Shown: one piece after another, positions 13,401 to 27,000 of the stretch
Position numbering within the stretch: the stretch's first letter is position 1
Layout of the letters: every line of letters starts with the position of its first letter
DNA from: Loxodes magnus
Lineage: Eukaryota; Ciliophora; Karyorelictea; Loxodida; Loxodidae
Assembly: GCA_946699065.1 (NCBI GenBank)
Contig: CAMPDV010001083.1
Span: 1-64,000, forward strand
Direction of reading: 5' to 3'
Length of the DNA stretch: 64,000 nucleotides
Notes under the pieces: generated by a model
Told to the model about the DNA's origin: nothing
The model's input: only the letters and a program-made list of their open reading frames with translations
Database searches by the model: none
Translations under genes and position numbers: made by a program

Positions 13401-16315
13401 CAATCAATCTTTATCAAATTATGTTTATTTTAGAATTTTTAAAGAAAATCTTAATTAAAGAAAAAATGTTCTTAAAGCCTTAATGTATAGGATTAAAGCA
13501 TATTAAATATATATATATATACATTTATTTATTTTCAATCATCCACTCATATTACTTAGATAAGTTTTATTATTAGTTGCTCTTTTAAAATCATATGGAC
13601 TTTTATATATTTTGAGAATAAAAGCTAATTAAAACGCTATAAGGATATTTATTCTTTTATAATCTGCTTTTAGATATAAAAAGGTTATTCATTATACTAA
13701 GGCATACAAATTTATTATTAATTTGATTTAATTTAATTTAATAAATTTAGAAGCAAGAAGGAAACTTCTTAGTTTTATAATATAAATCATTTTTAAAACT
13801 TAAAAGTATATATAAATAAAATTAAGGCTTTTTAAAATTGCTAAACTAAATTAAATTACCTCTATCACATAAAATCTTTTAAAAGCAATAAAATTAGAAT
13901 AATGCTATTTTTAATTTCTCTTTAGACTAATGACAAAGCCATTTTACTTTTAAAAATAATAATAATAATTAATTAAATTTAAAGCATATAAAATTATAGA
14001 AATAAAGAGAATATTATATCTACTAAGTATTGAGATTTATTTATTTACTTTTTTATAGTTAAGATTAAGAATTTTCTAAAGATTTAATACTTCTTTAATT
14101 TAAAGAAAGAGAAAATGATAGAAGCATTTTTTTTAATAGAAGAATAATCTTAGTAAATTTGAAATAATTTATAATTTCTTTGCTATAGAAACTTTTATTC
14201 TTCTAGATATACTAAAAATTAAAAGTTGTAAGTAAATTTTATTATTTATCTTATAATTTAAAAAATTAAATTTTTAATCTGAAAGTATTGTCAGCTTAAA
14301 TTAATTATTTATAGGTTTTAAATTATAGATAATAAAAAGTTTTATATTAAATAATTCTATTTTAATTAATGTATACATTTCTTAATTTAAAAAATGATTT
14401 AAATTTTATTTATTTTTAGTATTAAAGTTGTATATCTATTTTTTATTTATTATATAAATTTAATTTATTTTTATTTAATTTTTATGTGGTATGTATTTAT
14501 GAAATTATTTTCTTTTAACAAATAAGTGATAAATAAATTTTTGCCTTTCTTTAATTTTTTTTAATTTCAGAAATTATTTAAATTTTTAAAATTGCAAAAT
14601 GAGGAATCCTGGTAGCTTTTGCACTCTTTATGATTTAAAATAATTTTTAAATAAAAGTTATATAAAAATTTCCTCAAATTAGTAATTTTTATCTGACTTT
14701 TCTATTAATTTATTTTTATAATTTATTTATAATTATCAATAAACCAAATATAGTGTCTTTATCAATATTAAAAATCTCTCTAAAAGTCTTTGTTTTTTTG
14801 TTTATAAATGATCTAGTAGATTAAGCAAATATTAAGTTTCAAAGATTTCTATTTTTTTGTTTTTAAATTTTTTTATATGTATTTTGGTTTTTTAATTGAG
14901 TTGAGATATAATAAATTAATATCTATTATTCGATAGAATGGAGATTTCTTAGTATCACTTTTATAAAATGATTTAAAGAGTGTTAAAGAGCAAACTGTTT
15001 ATAGATTTAATTTTATTTCATAAAAGTTTTTTTAGATTTATTGAGTTAAAAAACTTTACAATTATACCTAGCAAAAAGAAAATAAAATGATTTTATTATT
15101 TATCTATACATATTATAGCTTTATATTGCTTTACAATCTAAATTAAATTATTTCCTTATATCAACAATTATTTTTAGAGCTTTAATCCTATTAAAGCTCT
15201 TATCATTTTGATTTGACTTTTCGATTTATTTTATAATAGCTTTACTTTAAAGAATCTAAAGTGATTATTTTAACTCTTGCTGAATAAATCTTAATGAATG
15301 AAAATAATTAAAGTTTAGCTATAAAGCTTTTAGCTTAGAATATAAAATTTAAATAATGAATTTTATAATAATCATAGAGGCAGCTATATAACTTTCTAGG
15401 AAATTAGCTATCCTTTTATGGTTTATGGTTTATTAGATATTTTAATAAATAAATGTATTATTTTATTTTAAATTATACAATAAAATTAAGCATTTGTTTA
15501 TTCTTTAGCATCACATAGCCTTTAATCAAAATGACTCTTCAAAATTCATTATAAATTCATTTTATTACTCTGGAAATATTATTGGATAGGCTATTGAATT
15601 AAGAGCCACTTAAATTTAGTGAGTTTTAGTGATAACTTGTTTACTTTATAATTAATATATAAAATTTTATAGCTAAGAAAGCTTTAGTTATTATGCAGCT
15701 TGCACTCATTCAAAAATAAATAATTGTTAATTAAAATTTAATAAGATATAACTAGTTTAATTAGAATTAAAGGGAAAAAGCCTAAACATTAATAATAATT
15801 GTTAACTATTCTCTTTCTTAATTTTATAACTTAAGAATTTAAAAGATTATCAAGAGTATGCTGTTTTAATTCAATTTTTAACAAGAAACCAATACTTTTA
15901 TTTTAAAATTATTGATTTAGTGGATTATTAAAAACATAATTAGTAAAGCAAATTAAGGTTCATTGTATAATCTTTTTGTCTTAATTAACAAATTATAAAT
16001 GTTTAAAGGAGTATTATGAAATATTTTATTTTTACATAATAAAAGGCTTCTTTTAATTTCTACTATTCTATTTTTCTATAACTCTAAATCAGATTGAGTT
16101 TAGCTATTAATAGTCTTTTTTATTTAAATAGCTTATCTAATAATTTACTTTTTAAATTTTTAAGCAAAAAGTAAATTTACAATTCTTAAAGTATTCAGAT
16201 TATTATTTTTATTCAAATATCATTAACACATTTGTATATGTTTAAAAATAAAAGAAATATTCTGTTTTAAATTTATTTGATAAATAAATAATCTAATTTA
16301 TTTTAAGGTTTTCTT
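10461..16315. other. Long AT-rich region, no defensible gene
   Basis: Almost 6 kb of very AT-rich sequence with short simple repeats (for example a TA run near 13507-13521). One plus-strand frame was read throughout and gave only low-complexity Asn/Lys/Phe/Ile/Leu translation, with a slightly protein-like patch around 14900-15450. The other frames were only sampled, so small genes could be hidden here. Confidence 0.35.
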
Positions 16316-17860
16316 TCAGCTTATTTTTAAATAAGCTTATCTTTATAATTGTTTCATAATTATTAAGCTTTAATTTAATTTTAAAGTATTTATTTAATAG
16401 CCATTAATACTCTTAATATTTTCTTTGTCAAATATAATTTTATTGCTATATTAAATAAGTATTTAGCTATAATCAACTATAAACTAATTTTAAGTCTTTA
16501 ATTTAAAACTTTTTTATAAGCCTTAGCTACTGCAAATCCTATTTAATTAATTATTTATTTAGTCTTTTTAATTTATTTAATTTGTCTAAGTCAAAAACTT
16601 GAATAAATTCAACTTAAAAGAATTTTTATTAAGATATAAATAGTTTTTTAAAAGGAATGCAAAGAATTCTCTTTTAATTTTTTAGTAAAATGTTTCTTAA
16701 GAATCTCTAATGCTATTGAAATAAAATCTTTCTCATCACTTTATCGAAATACTTATTCTATAACTTTTGAGATAAGCTTTTGTAGTTTTTTCATCAATCT
16801 TTTCTTTATGCCTTAAACTTGGAGGATTATGGTTAATTTCTTCCAATCTTTTATTTTATCTTTTTTCTGCATTTATTCCTAAAATTACATAAATTCTAGC
16901 ATTCAGCACGCCGTTTAAGAAAATTTGTTCTTGTAAATTTTTATTTCTATTAATTTTATAATTTTCAATTATTTTATCTCTTAATTCTTCCATTTTTGCA
17001 TGTAGATTTTAAATTTTTGCTTCTTTTGTGATTATATTTCTATCTTTTGCTTTTTTATTGAATTTTATTTTTTATACTTGAGAATTTAAGCTTAGGTAAT
17101 TTTCATATTGTCTAAATAGCTAAATTAATTTATAAAAGTTTAATAAATATCATTAATACATTTTTTATTTCCTATCTACATTTAAATGAATGTAATTGAA
17201 GATAACTTTATGCCTATTAAATAAAATAAATATTTTTATTATGAAGCATGTATATTTTTACCTTATTTCCATATCTAATTGTTTATTTATCTAAAGAAGT
17301 TTAAGTTTTATTAGATGATAAATTTTATGTGTTTTAGAACCTATAATAGTTTTTATATAGTATAATTAAATTCAGAGAAATAAAGCAGGAAAGAAGAATA
17401 TATATCCACTAAATTATCAAACTTTCAACTGCTAAAGTTATTTAATTTAAAAAATTAGGTATTTTAAATATTTTAGATAACTATATCATATGAGCGAAAA
17501 TATATTTCCAAACTAAACTAAATTATCTCAGATATTAAGGGCCAATTTTTTATTGTAAATTAGTTTTTCCTTCAATAATTTAAAGTTATTAGGGAATTTT
17601 TATACATTAGATAGTTTTTTATAATTGATATTACACTTTATAAGGGACATGTATTTTATTCTTAAGAGGTAGAGAAAAGTTTTATAAATTTCTCTCTTTT
17701 TTAAATAAAAAGCAATGATTATAATTTTGAAATAAAGAAAATAGGGTTTGATTTGAGTTTTGATATAGTTGAATTGATTATTTATTAATGGTAGAATTGA
17801 AATAATTAAAAATAATAATTATAATATATCTTTAAACTATTAAAGTGCTTATATATATGG
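16316..17860 (-). CDS. Unknown membrane-linked coiled-coil protein (5' end unresolved)
   Basis: A minus-strand frame ends at TGA (16318-16316) and stays in one register for about 500 codons, counted back to in-frame ATGs at 17161 and near 17490. Best-supported part (17160-16700): a charged coiled coil (ITKEAKIQNLHAKMEELRDK) then NARIYVILGINAEKRQNKRLEE and HNPPSLRHKEKIDEKTTKAYL. Upstream there is at least one strongly hydrophobic segment (SLIIQWIYILSCFISLNLII), so a membrane-anchored N-terminal part is possible. TAA/TAG (Gln) and TGA (Trp) are used throughout. The start could be any of several ATGs. No family recognised. Next gene: 18381, divergent. Confidence 0.45.
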
Positions 17861-18380
17861 AAATAAAAATGTATTCTTTTATTTTATTTGGAGTCTTTTA
17901 AGTTAAATAATTTTAAAGTTTTAGCCAATAAAAGATAAATAAAAGGCTATTAAACTTTTATTGATTTGATAGATATTTATTAATATTGTTATTACATTAA
18001 ATTCTTAATAAATTTATTTGTTTTTTTAAGTTATTCTAAATATTTGAATCTGAGGTTAAACAATTATTTTTTTAATAAGCTATCTAGATTTTTTTAATCT
18101 TTGCTTATGAACTTTTGTATTTATTATTTTTTGTATTTTAAAGAAAAAACATTTAAAGTTTGAAAATGTTTAAAAGAAAAGCTTTCATAAATTAAAATAA
18201 AGTTTAGATTTTCTTAGCCAGAAAAGCATTTGGTCTTTAGATAAATAATATAGATCTATCAATTTTATAATAAGGATTTAAGTTATTAGTTTACTTTTTA
18301 GGCAATTAGTCATTCTCTCATGCTTATTTATATATTATAAGATAGGAAACTTATTATGAAGTTTAATACTTATAATTAAT

Positions 18381-18935
18381 ATGAAAACCTTTTATTTACT
18401 AAACCTTCAAATTCATAACAAAACAAGCTCTTTAAATCCTAAGCAACTTACTTATGCCTAAAGAAAAATAGATAAAGCATATAATAAATAAAATGTGCTA
18501 CCTTAAATATAACGCACTAAATTGAAAAATACCTTATTCAGGAGATTACTTCCATTTATATTGAGAACTTACTCTTATCATTTCTATTATGAACTCATTT
18601 AGAGTCAATTTGATACCTAATCAAGTGCAATTTGTTTATGCGAATTAGATTTTGACGAATCCGAGTGTATCTTTAGTTACCTTTACTATTAAGAATTTTC
18701 TAATAATTAGTTATTTTGAGAAAAGATTAGATTAAATCTATGTGATAAGACTTCTATCAATTAGAATTATCGAGAGCAATATTTCTTAGAGTTGGTAAAT
18801 TAGTAGAAATTTTAATAAGAAACTATTGAAGAGAAAATTAGAAATATTCAAGTTAAAAAAGAAAATAAATTTCTTAAACAGAAAATAAAAACTTCTTAAG
18901 TATATTTACAAGAAGAAGTAGAACAAAGAGCATGA
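18381..18935 (+). CDS. Hypothetical protein, 184 aa, C-terminal coiled coil
   Basis: Exactly 185 codons from ATG to TGA. It begins MKTFYLLNLQIHNKTSSLNP, continues with a basic middle (RRLLPFILRTYSYHFYYELI) and an acidic Cys-containing stretch (LCELDFDESEC), and ends with a heptad-like helix (QQKFQQETIEEKIRNIQVKK; YLQEEVEQRA). One in-frame TGA in FWEKIRL must be Trp if the frame is right. The Glu/Asp/Gln-rich composition stands out from the flanks. It is divergent from the gene at 16316-17860 and convergent with 19886-20960. No family recognised, so no function given. Confidence 0.55.
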
Positions 18936-19885
18936 TTGAGTGCTATAAGGAAATAAAAACTTTATTTAAACTAAATTTGCAAACTGCATTCAATGTATCT
19001 ATATAATTATGCTAAAATATAAAAAGCATGGAATTTTAAAGCTATTATTATTTTATTATAATTAGTTAAAGATATCACATAGCTTTAGATCTTATAAATA
19101 TTAAAGATTCTATATAAATTTAGCTTATTATTTATCAATTCTATTTTTGTAGATGATAACTAAAGACTCTCTAAAACATTGTCTGTTTTATAATTTAAAT
19201 CTATTTTATATTAAAATAAAATTAAAATAGAATAAAGCTTAGAATAGCTATACATTCTTTATTTCTCCAAATTATTTTTAAGAAATATTAAAGAGTCTCT
19301 TTCTTAATCCCATGAAAATCAATAGTTTAAAAATTATCCATAGCTTTTTGATTTAAAAGATTTATTTGGAATACTCGTATATAGCAAGCATTAATATTAA
19401 AATAAATAATTAAATGATAAACCTTAAGTAAACTTAGACTTACTTAGATAATCTGCTTTAATCATTTAGAATTTATATTATTTTAAATGAGAATTAAGAA
19501 ATACTTTATCATTATATTATTAAAGGGCTAACTCTAAATTATTATTAATCCTTTTTATTATAGCAAGAGTCAATTTTAGTTAAATTTATAATTATTATAT
19601 TTGCTTTCAAATAAGTCTATTAATCATTTCAACTTGTAAATACCATATAAAAGGAACTGCTTAAGCTTAATATATAAAAAAATTGCTATTATTTATTTTA
19701 ACAGCAAAGAATAAAAAATTATTTTAGATAAGTATAAAAATACCTAACTTAATTAATTTAATAATTGTGTAATTTTGCTTTATTTTTAGACTCAAGCAAA
19801 CTTGACAATAAAATTTAATTTTTTAGTTTTTATGTTTGAAGCCTTTTGTTTATGATTATTATTAAATTGTTATTTAAATAAATAC

Positions 19886-20960
19886 TCATAGCTAATTTCT
19901 CTGTATATATGATTTATATTTTGCTTAGACAAAGCAGCTTTGGATGTTTTGATAATTATTCTAGTTAAATAAGAAATTTAGATATTAATTCTTTTTGATT
20001 TAGTCAAATTTTTAATTTTAAGTGAAAAGATAATATCTACTTCTAGTTAGCTTGTATTTTTTCAAATTTTTCTTTGATTGAATTCAACTAAGCTCATTAA
20101 TTTTGAAAACGTAATTTAGAATTTCTATGAAATAGGTAAAATTAATTTTAAATTATGATTTCAAAAGTTTTTAAACTTTTTTTAGAGAAATTATTTTTTA
20201 AGAATTTCTAGCTTCTACTAAATCTTACAATCTTTCTTATGAATTTATCGAAAAATTAATGTAAACATTTTGAGACATATTTGCAAAACCTTTTCTGTAT
20301 TTTTTCTTTAATAGTAGTAGAATTGTGATAAATTTAATTAAATTATTTTATTCAAACTTTTTTCTCGATTTTTATAAAAATTTATTTAACCGTTCATCAC
20401 ATCTTTTAAGAGAATTTATTTTGAAGAAATTGTAAGCCTTTATTTCATCCAAATGTTCCTTTTATTTTTTAAAATTATTTAATTAATATTTTTCATCCTT
20501 TTTTCACATTTTGATTTAGAACTTTTACTTTTTAAGATATGATTCTATTTTTTTATTGCAATTTTTATAAATCTTATGAGCATTTAGTTCTAATTCTCGT
20601 CCCTGAGAATCTATTTTGTGTAAAACTTTTAGAATTATTTATATTGTTGTATATCTTAAGATGTAATGATGAAATTATCTTAAAACTCAGACAACTTATG
20701 CCTAAAGTTAATTTTTTTGTTAAATTTAAATATTTTAGATATTCATATCTAATTTCTATATTTTTTTCCTTTTTACAATAATAGATAATCTTATCAATAA
20801 CTTTCTGATTTAATATTTCTCTTAATCTTATAAATGTTTAAGTTTTCTATTCTGAATCTCATTAATACTTCTCTTAAAAAGATTTTTTTATTAGGCTACA
20901 GCAATTTTTTCTTCTTTAATAATCTTCTTCCTTTGCTTTCTTTTAAACTTCCCCTAAAAA
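19886..20960 (-). CDS. Unknown basic, Gln/Lys-rich coiled-coil protein, ~355 aa
   Basis: A single minus-strand frame runs to TGA (19888-19886); the codon register was checked between 20597 and the stop. The protein is rich in Lys, Gln, Asn and Glu, with helical segments (IKEEKIAVAQQKNLFKRSIN; DSQGRELELNAHKIYKNCNK; KKQKEHLDEIKAYNFFKINS; CDERLNKFLQKSRKKFEQNN). It resembles ciliate cytoskeletal or basal-body coiled-coil proteins in composition only. The start is uncertain: no ATG in this frame was found at the 5' end, and a short first exon with an ATG near 20975 is possible. That would leave ~100 bp of shared promoter with the divergent giant gene at 21077. Confidence 0.5.
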
Positions 20961-20994
20961 ATATTTTCATAATAAATGCTAATTTTTAAGGATA

Positions 20995-21076
20995 TCTACT
21001 TATATAAAGTTAATAGTTAACTAAAGATAAAGTCTAACTATTAATTTTTCTTTTATTCTTAAATTTAAATTATAAA
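20995..21076. promoter_or_regulatory. Compact intergenic region upstream of giant gene A
   Basis: About 80 bp between the minus-strand gene and the ATG of copy A. The proximal ~65 bp (from AAAGTTAATAGTTAAC on) is nearly identical to the 5' flanks of copies B and C, whereas sequence further upstream is unrelated. So only the proximal leader was carried with the duplicated gene. No TATA element can be singled out in such AT-rich DNA. Confidence 0.4.
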
Positions 21077-24000
21077 ATGTCTTTTATAAGACTCCTAGTC
21101 CTCTTAAGCTTTTAAATATTATTTTTATAGTCATATGGATATTTAATTACTCCTCTTACCTCACCTATTTCCTCTAAAAACACAACTTTAACATTTTACT
21201 TGGATAAATTTATAAATAGCGACTTTGATTATTCTTCAGATGAAATAGGCTATTCTTTTAGCTTCTATTTATAAGTCAACTTTACGTAAGAATAGTAGCT
21301 AGATATATTCAAAGTTTTAGGAGTAAATCAATCTCAATTTATTAATTTTTCAGCAGCTTCCTTTAAATAGTAAGAAACTTATGCTTGATACATGAAAATA
21401 TAAATCTTAACAGACTCCCTAGAAACATTATAAGTGAGGTAGAATATGAATTCCTCTATGAATTACTTTATTACAATGTCCTATTGAATAAATAAATACT
21501 CTTAACAAATTTCCCTTAGAATTTGCTTTAGCTCAATATTTCTAAGTGCTAATTGCTAAGATTTCCAGGTTAAAAATAAATTTCTATAGGATATCTAGTT
21601 AATTTAATTTTAAAGCTACCAAACTTACCCAAGCACTTGAAAAATATTCCTTTTACAACTATTCACTTCCAACAATTAACCTTAAGACTTTATACTAAAC
21701 TAAGACTTCTTTTAAGATAAATGAACTAACTCTTAGTGTCTCTAATATAGTGATAAATTATGTACTGATGACTTAATAAAAAACGGACTATATGCTTGGA
21801 TAGAACCAACCTTATAAAAAGAGTTTTATGAACTAACTTTAAACTGAAAGCTTTTAACTAAATCTAATATTAAAGATGAAGGGTTTGTTACCTTAGCTGA
21901 ATAATTCTAGAACAATTACTATGAACTTCCTAATAAACCTTATACATTAATTTATTCCATAGATCTAAGTACCAGTACCATTAGTACTTCTAACTCTTTT
22001 ATTCTAGGAATCCAAGCATCAAATACAAACTGCCAGGGACTTTTCCATATTTCTTCAGTGTTTTAAGTAAATTCAACTTATTTAACCTTTCAAGTAGATA
22101 GATTTTATAACTCCTAGAAAACAACAAAGAAAATTACAATAGAAAAGAAAGAAAAATATTTACTAGGTCATAGCATTAGAGAATATAAAGGTGGGTATGA
22201 AGATATATTCTGTATTAAATCATAAAATACTAACATAATTTGTGATTTCTAAGAGTTTACCAATAACTCATTTTGTACTTTAGACTAGGGAAATTCTAGA
22301 ATATACATAGGAGGTACTCCATCTGGTTTAACTAACTTTTAATAAATGGAACTTAAAGTAAATATAGTAAAATATTATCCACATATAGGATATAACTATA
22401 ATAACTTATAAGATATTATACAAAATGAAGGCTTAACTGACTGTGAAACTTTAAAAATAAAATTTGGAGGATAAGCCTAGTGCTATAGAGAGGAATAATA
22501 ATATTTATACTTTTTACTAATTGAAGAAATTACATTTAATTGGGAAGGTGATTATATAATTTTAGGTTCAAATAGCTCTTTTGGAAATTTTGACTGAGTT
22601 TCTGATTGGAATTAATGATCAGTTTTATTTACAATTCATTGAGATATTTATTTTTAAAATGAAACAACTGGTATTTTCAGTATCTGAAATAAATAAGATA
22701 ATTATTATCTAGAAGTTATTTACTAAAATGGATTTTATAGAAATGGAGCTGAAAATTGAAACTAATAAAGTATTTATAACTAAGGATACTTACATATAGC
22801 ACTAATTAAGAATTATACTTCTACCTAAGCTCATTTAATTTTAAAATCCTGAAAATAAAGTTCTACCATTCATACTCGTACTGATAATATTAAGTCAATA
22901 TTAGCCTAAAATGCCAAATTTTAGATTAGTTCTTTCTATACTTTTCAAAAAAAGTTTAAAGGAACTTATTACAAGATTAAGTTTTTTCCTTATATAGCCT
23001 TATCATAGAATGAAGCTGATTATATTTTTACCAATTATCATGAAATTTGTCATCCATCTTGCTATAACTAGTGTATTGGTCCTGGATTAAATGACTGTTG
23101 GTATGATTAATTAGAATATCTGTAATTGACGGATCCTGATTATATTTAAATAAATGAAGCTTTTGATTAAAATAGATTAAGAGATATTTAAACTCCTGAT
23201 GATGTTTTAACTTTATTATTTGTATATAAGTAAACTAAGACTGGCTAATTTAATTACTTTACAGTTACAAACTCTCAAAATAAGAATCTATTTAAATTTA
23301 CTATAGACACTAACTAACTAATATTCTAAGATGATAGTAATTGTTAGATCAATATCAGTACTAACTATATATAAAACTAAGTTTATCTAGTTCTACTTTC
23401 TTATCATTAAAGTCCTATTAAAACTTATCTATGAAGATACCATACTATAGCTAAATGAAGCTAACCCACTACCTTATTTTATACATTTAGTTCTGGTATA
23501 ACAGATAGTTGCACTCCTTTTAGTGGAGGAATTTAAATAAATTCTACTAATTTTAAAATAACTTGAAACTAAGTAGATTAAATACCACTCTTAGATATGA
23601 AGCTATTTCCAAGAGCTTTTGGGCTATCTAATACTATAGATTTACTGAATTGATATAGCTAATATTTTAAAACTCGCTGTTCAGAGATTTGCAAATCAGG
23701 AAGTTGTAATTATATTACTGAAGAAGGATGCATCTAATAATAAACGTTAACATGTAGTAAACATTTTACTAAAAGACTACCTGCGATAAGACATGTAAAA
23801 ACGGTTTTGTATTAGCTAATAAACTTTCAATAAATTAGCCTTTCTGCTATCCTTGCTAATATAATTAGTAAAAATGTGATGGAATTTTAGCAAATAATTC
23901 ACTATTGTGCTAAGCAGGCTTTTATTATAACACAAAATAATGTGTTAAAGAATGTCCTTCCAACTTTTACGCTAACATTAATTGCATATAATGCTATGAG

Positions 24001-27000
24001 TCATAATTAGGAAATAAATGTCCAAGATGCATATAAGATTGTAAAGGTTGTTCATCCATAAATAGATGTAAAATATGCATTAAAAAATAATTTTACAATC
24101 AAGTATTTCCTGCAATGGGTCTTTGCGTTTGTAAGATAGGATTTGAGTAATTAGAAATAAATTAAAGTAAATATTGTATAGAATCAATTAAAACCACTGA
24201 AGATTTACTACCTGTTTCTTAATTTATTTAACCAATAGGAATATAAATTCCAATCACCAACTTATTTGAGTAAAACAATCAAAAGTTAAATCTTACTAAT
24301 TACTTAGCTTCTTCTAATTTAATTAATGACTGATCACTAGATTTTTGAATTAAACCTTTTATTAAAAATATTTCTAATGTTGCTCTTTTTTCATTTGAAG
24401 ATACAAGTAATTAAAATAAAATACTTTTATCAGTAACTATATAAAATGACTATAATTTTCTATAGGTATGATGAGATACTAACTAATGATATAATTTTCC
24501 TTATTATTACAAAGCTGAATGGCATCATATTTATCTAGAAGTTAAATATTAAAACACAAAGTATAATACAACATTATGCTTTTCTAGTTTTTGATTTAAA
24601 TCCTAATGCTTTTCAATAAATGGTTAGGGAAAACCTCTTAATTAGCTTGTAACTACCTAAACTATATTTAATGTTGGAGAAGCTAAATCTTAAGTGAATT
24701 TTTAAAATATAGCTAACTATTCAGGCTTAATATATAATCTAACATTCTATAATAACTTAAGAATGAATGATTCTTATTATGATTACCTAACTTTTAAAAC
24801 TCCATGCTGATAATCTTGTAATGGAATATGCAGTTTTGATAGTCCAGTCTCTAGTTGTAGAAATGAGGGTCATGAACTGTTTAAGGGAAATTGATGGTAA
24901 ATAAATAGAAATATATAGTATTAAATAAATGGTTATAGCTAAGGTTTTTAAGGTGATTTATTTGATAAAGATAGCTAAGCTATAAGTGGATAGTGAATGG
25001 TTAATTATTCGATATAAGAATATAAAGTTGTTTAGTTATAAGCATAATAAGGATATTATATAGAAATATAGCATTAAAGCAACTAATTTATTATAAATCT
25101 TTATGAAAATAACACTATTAAAGATACTAAACTAATTTAAGTAGCTGACTATTAAGATTTAGGCTAAAAAATATTTTGATGGATTATTTAGTCTTAAGCA
25201 AGCTATCCTTATTTATTAGTATTTATAAGAAGTTTAAATGATTAATGAGTTTCTGCAATGTTAAATATCTAAAGTCCTAATATAATAAAGTTAAAGCATG
25301 GTGAGAAGTCATTTATATAGTTTGGCTATAGTTAAGTAAGTTATTCTATACGCAATTTATAAATAAACTAATAGAATTAGAATTTTGAGTGATAATGCGA
25401 CTCTACTAATTAGTACAATTAAATATACCCTAATTATAATAGCCTTTGTGATTGCAGTGTATGCTATATAAGATAATATGGTTAATAGGATAATGTTTGA
25501 TGTACTTATTAAACAGGTGATTTAGGATAAAGGTATCCTGTTTAAAAATGTAGGTATCCAAGTGATGAAGTATTTATAGGTTAAATAAATAAAGATAGGT
25601 AAATGTATTTCTAAAAGCCTTAAAGCTCTTTTATTATTAATAATCTTACTTAATAACTCTAGAGTTTCTCAAATTCCAAAAGCTTAGTATTTTACTTTTG
25701 AATCAAGTTTAATTAAACTTAAAACTAAAATATGTTTATTCTATCCTTTATAAACAATAATCAGTAGCAATTCTCTTTATACTTACTTGGATAAACTTCA
25801 TAAATACAAGCTAGATGAAATGTAACTAATAAGGCAAGATTTAGTATATGTAATACAATAGAATGACATTAGTTAATATTTGCTTTCCATGAAACTAACG
25901 ACACCATTTATTGCTATTCCAGTTATAAGTTTCCTTCTAAATGTCTTAGATACTAATTAATTTAACTATCTCTCTCTAATTTACTTTAGTCTTAACTTTA
26001 TATAGCATATTCAAATGAGACTAATGTTGATAGTTTAGATGCTTGAATAATGGCAATCAGATTTAGTAGTTAATATAGTTTAATTTCTGAATAAGGAGAG
26101 AAATTGATAGATTGTTGAGGTTTATTAACTCCATGCTGACTTAATTGTAAGGGAAGTTGTATAAATGATGATCCTTAATTAGATGAAGGATGTGATGATA
26201 GTTATAAGTATGTAGTTAATAAAGAAATAAACAACTAATAAGGAAATAAATATTGGTATGGAAATGATTCTTAGTTATTTGAGTATGATTTATTTACATA
26301 AACTACAATATCTTATGCATTTATGATCAACTTTAATTCACTACATAGCTATCCATTCTAATTCTTCTCAATACTAAACCAATATTGCACTCTATCATTC
26401 TCTAAATTCCCTAATTAACTTCATGTTACGTTAAAAGAGATAAAAGCCTTAGGAAACTAATCAACAATAGCTTTAGACTTAGAACATAATCAGTTTTACT
26501 ATTTTATTCTAATATAACAAAAATAGCTATCAAACATGGTATATCAAATACAAGTAAGAATTTAGTCTAGTTTAATCAGCAAATTTGTACAAGCATCATT
26601 TAACTCATCTGTCAATTGCAACATTGAGTAGAGTTCTTAAAGTTACTTGTAATTTATATAAGAATCTAACTTTACTTACAATTCTCTTTTCCTTTATCAT
26701 TCAGTAATTTATCCTGATTGTGACTAATATAATAATAGTGCAACTTATTTACAAATAAACCATTCATCTATTTAATAGTTCTGCTTCTGCTCTTTAGGAT
26801 ATGTTCTTGAAGCTTAGCCAGATCATAATAAGAACACTTATTATTGTAAGGAAAGTTAGCTATAGCACTTAGAGCTTTATAAAGATAGATATCCTATTGG
26901 TAAATAATAGTTAGAGAGATTTGGATAATAACTTGTATATTAAAATGAAACATTTATAAACTATAAGTAAGCAAATGAAGCAATAAAATTATCTATGAAT

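Noticed and set aside
13507-13521. TA run as a telomere or breakpoint signal
   Set aside because: Ordinary AT microsatellite; no ciliate telomere repeat (CCCCAA- or CCCTAA-type) was noticed anywhere in the window.
20539-20781. Standard-code ORFs at 20539-20781, 27338-27550, 29567-29839, 40515-40700, 44724-44906 and 52856-53065
   Set aside because: Each is antisense to, or a shadow of, a better-supported gene or fossil on the other strand.
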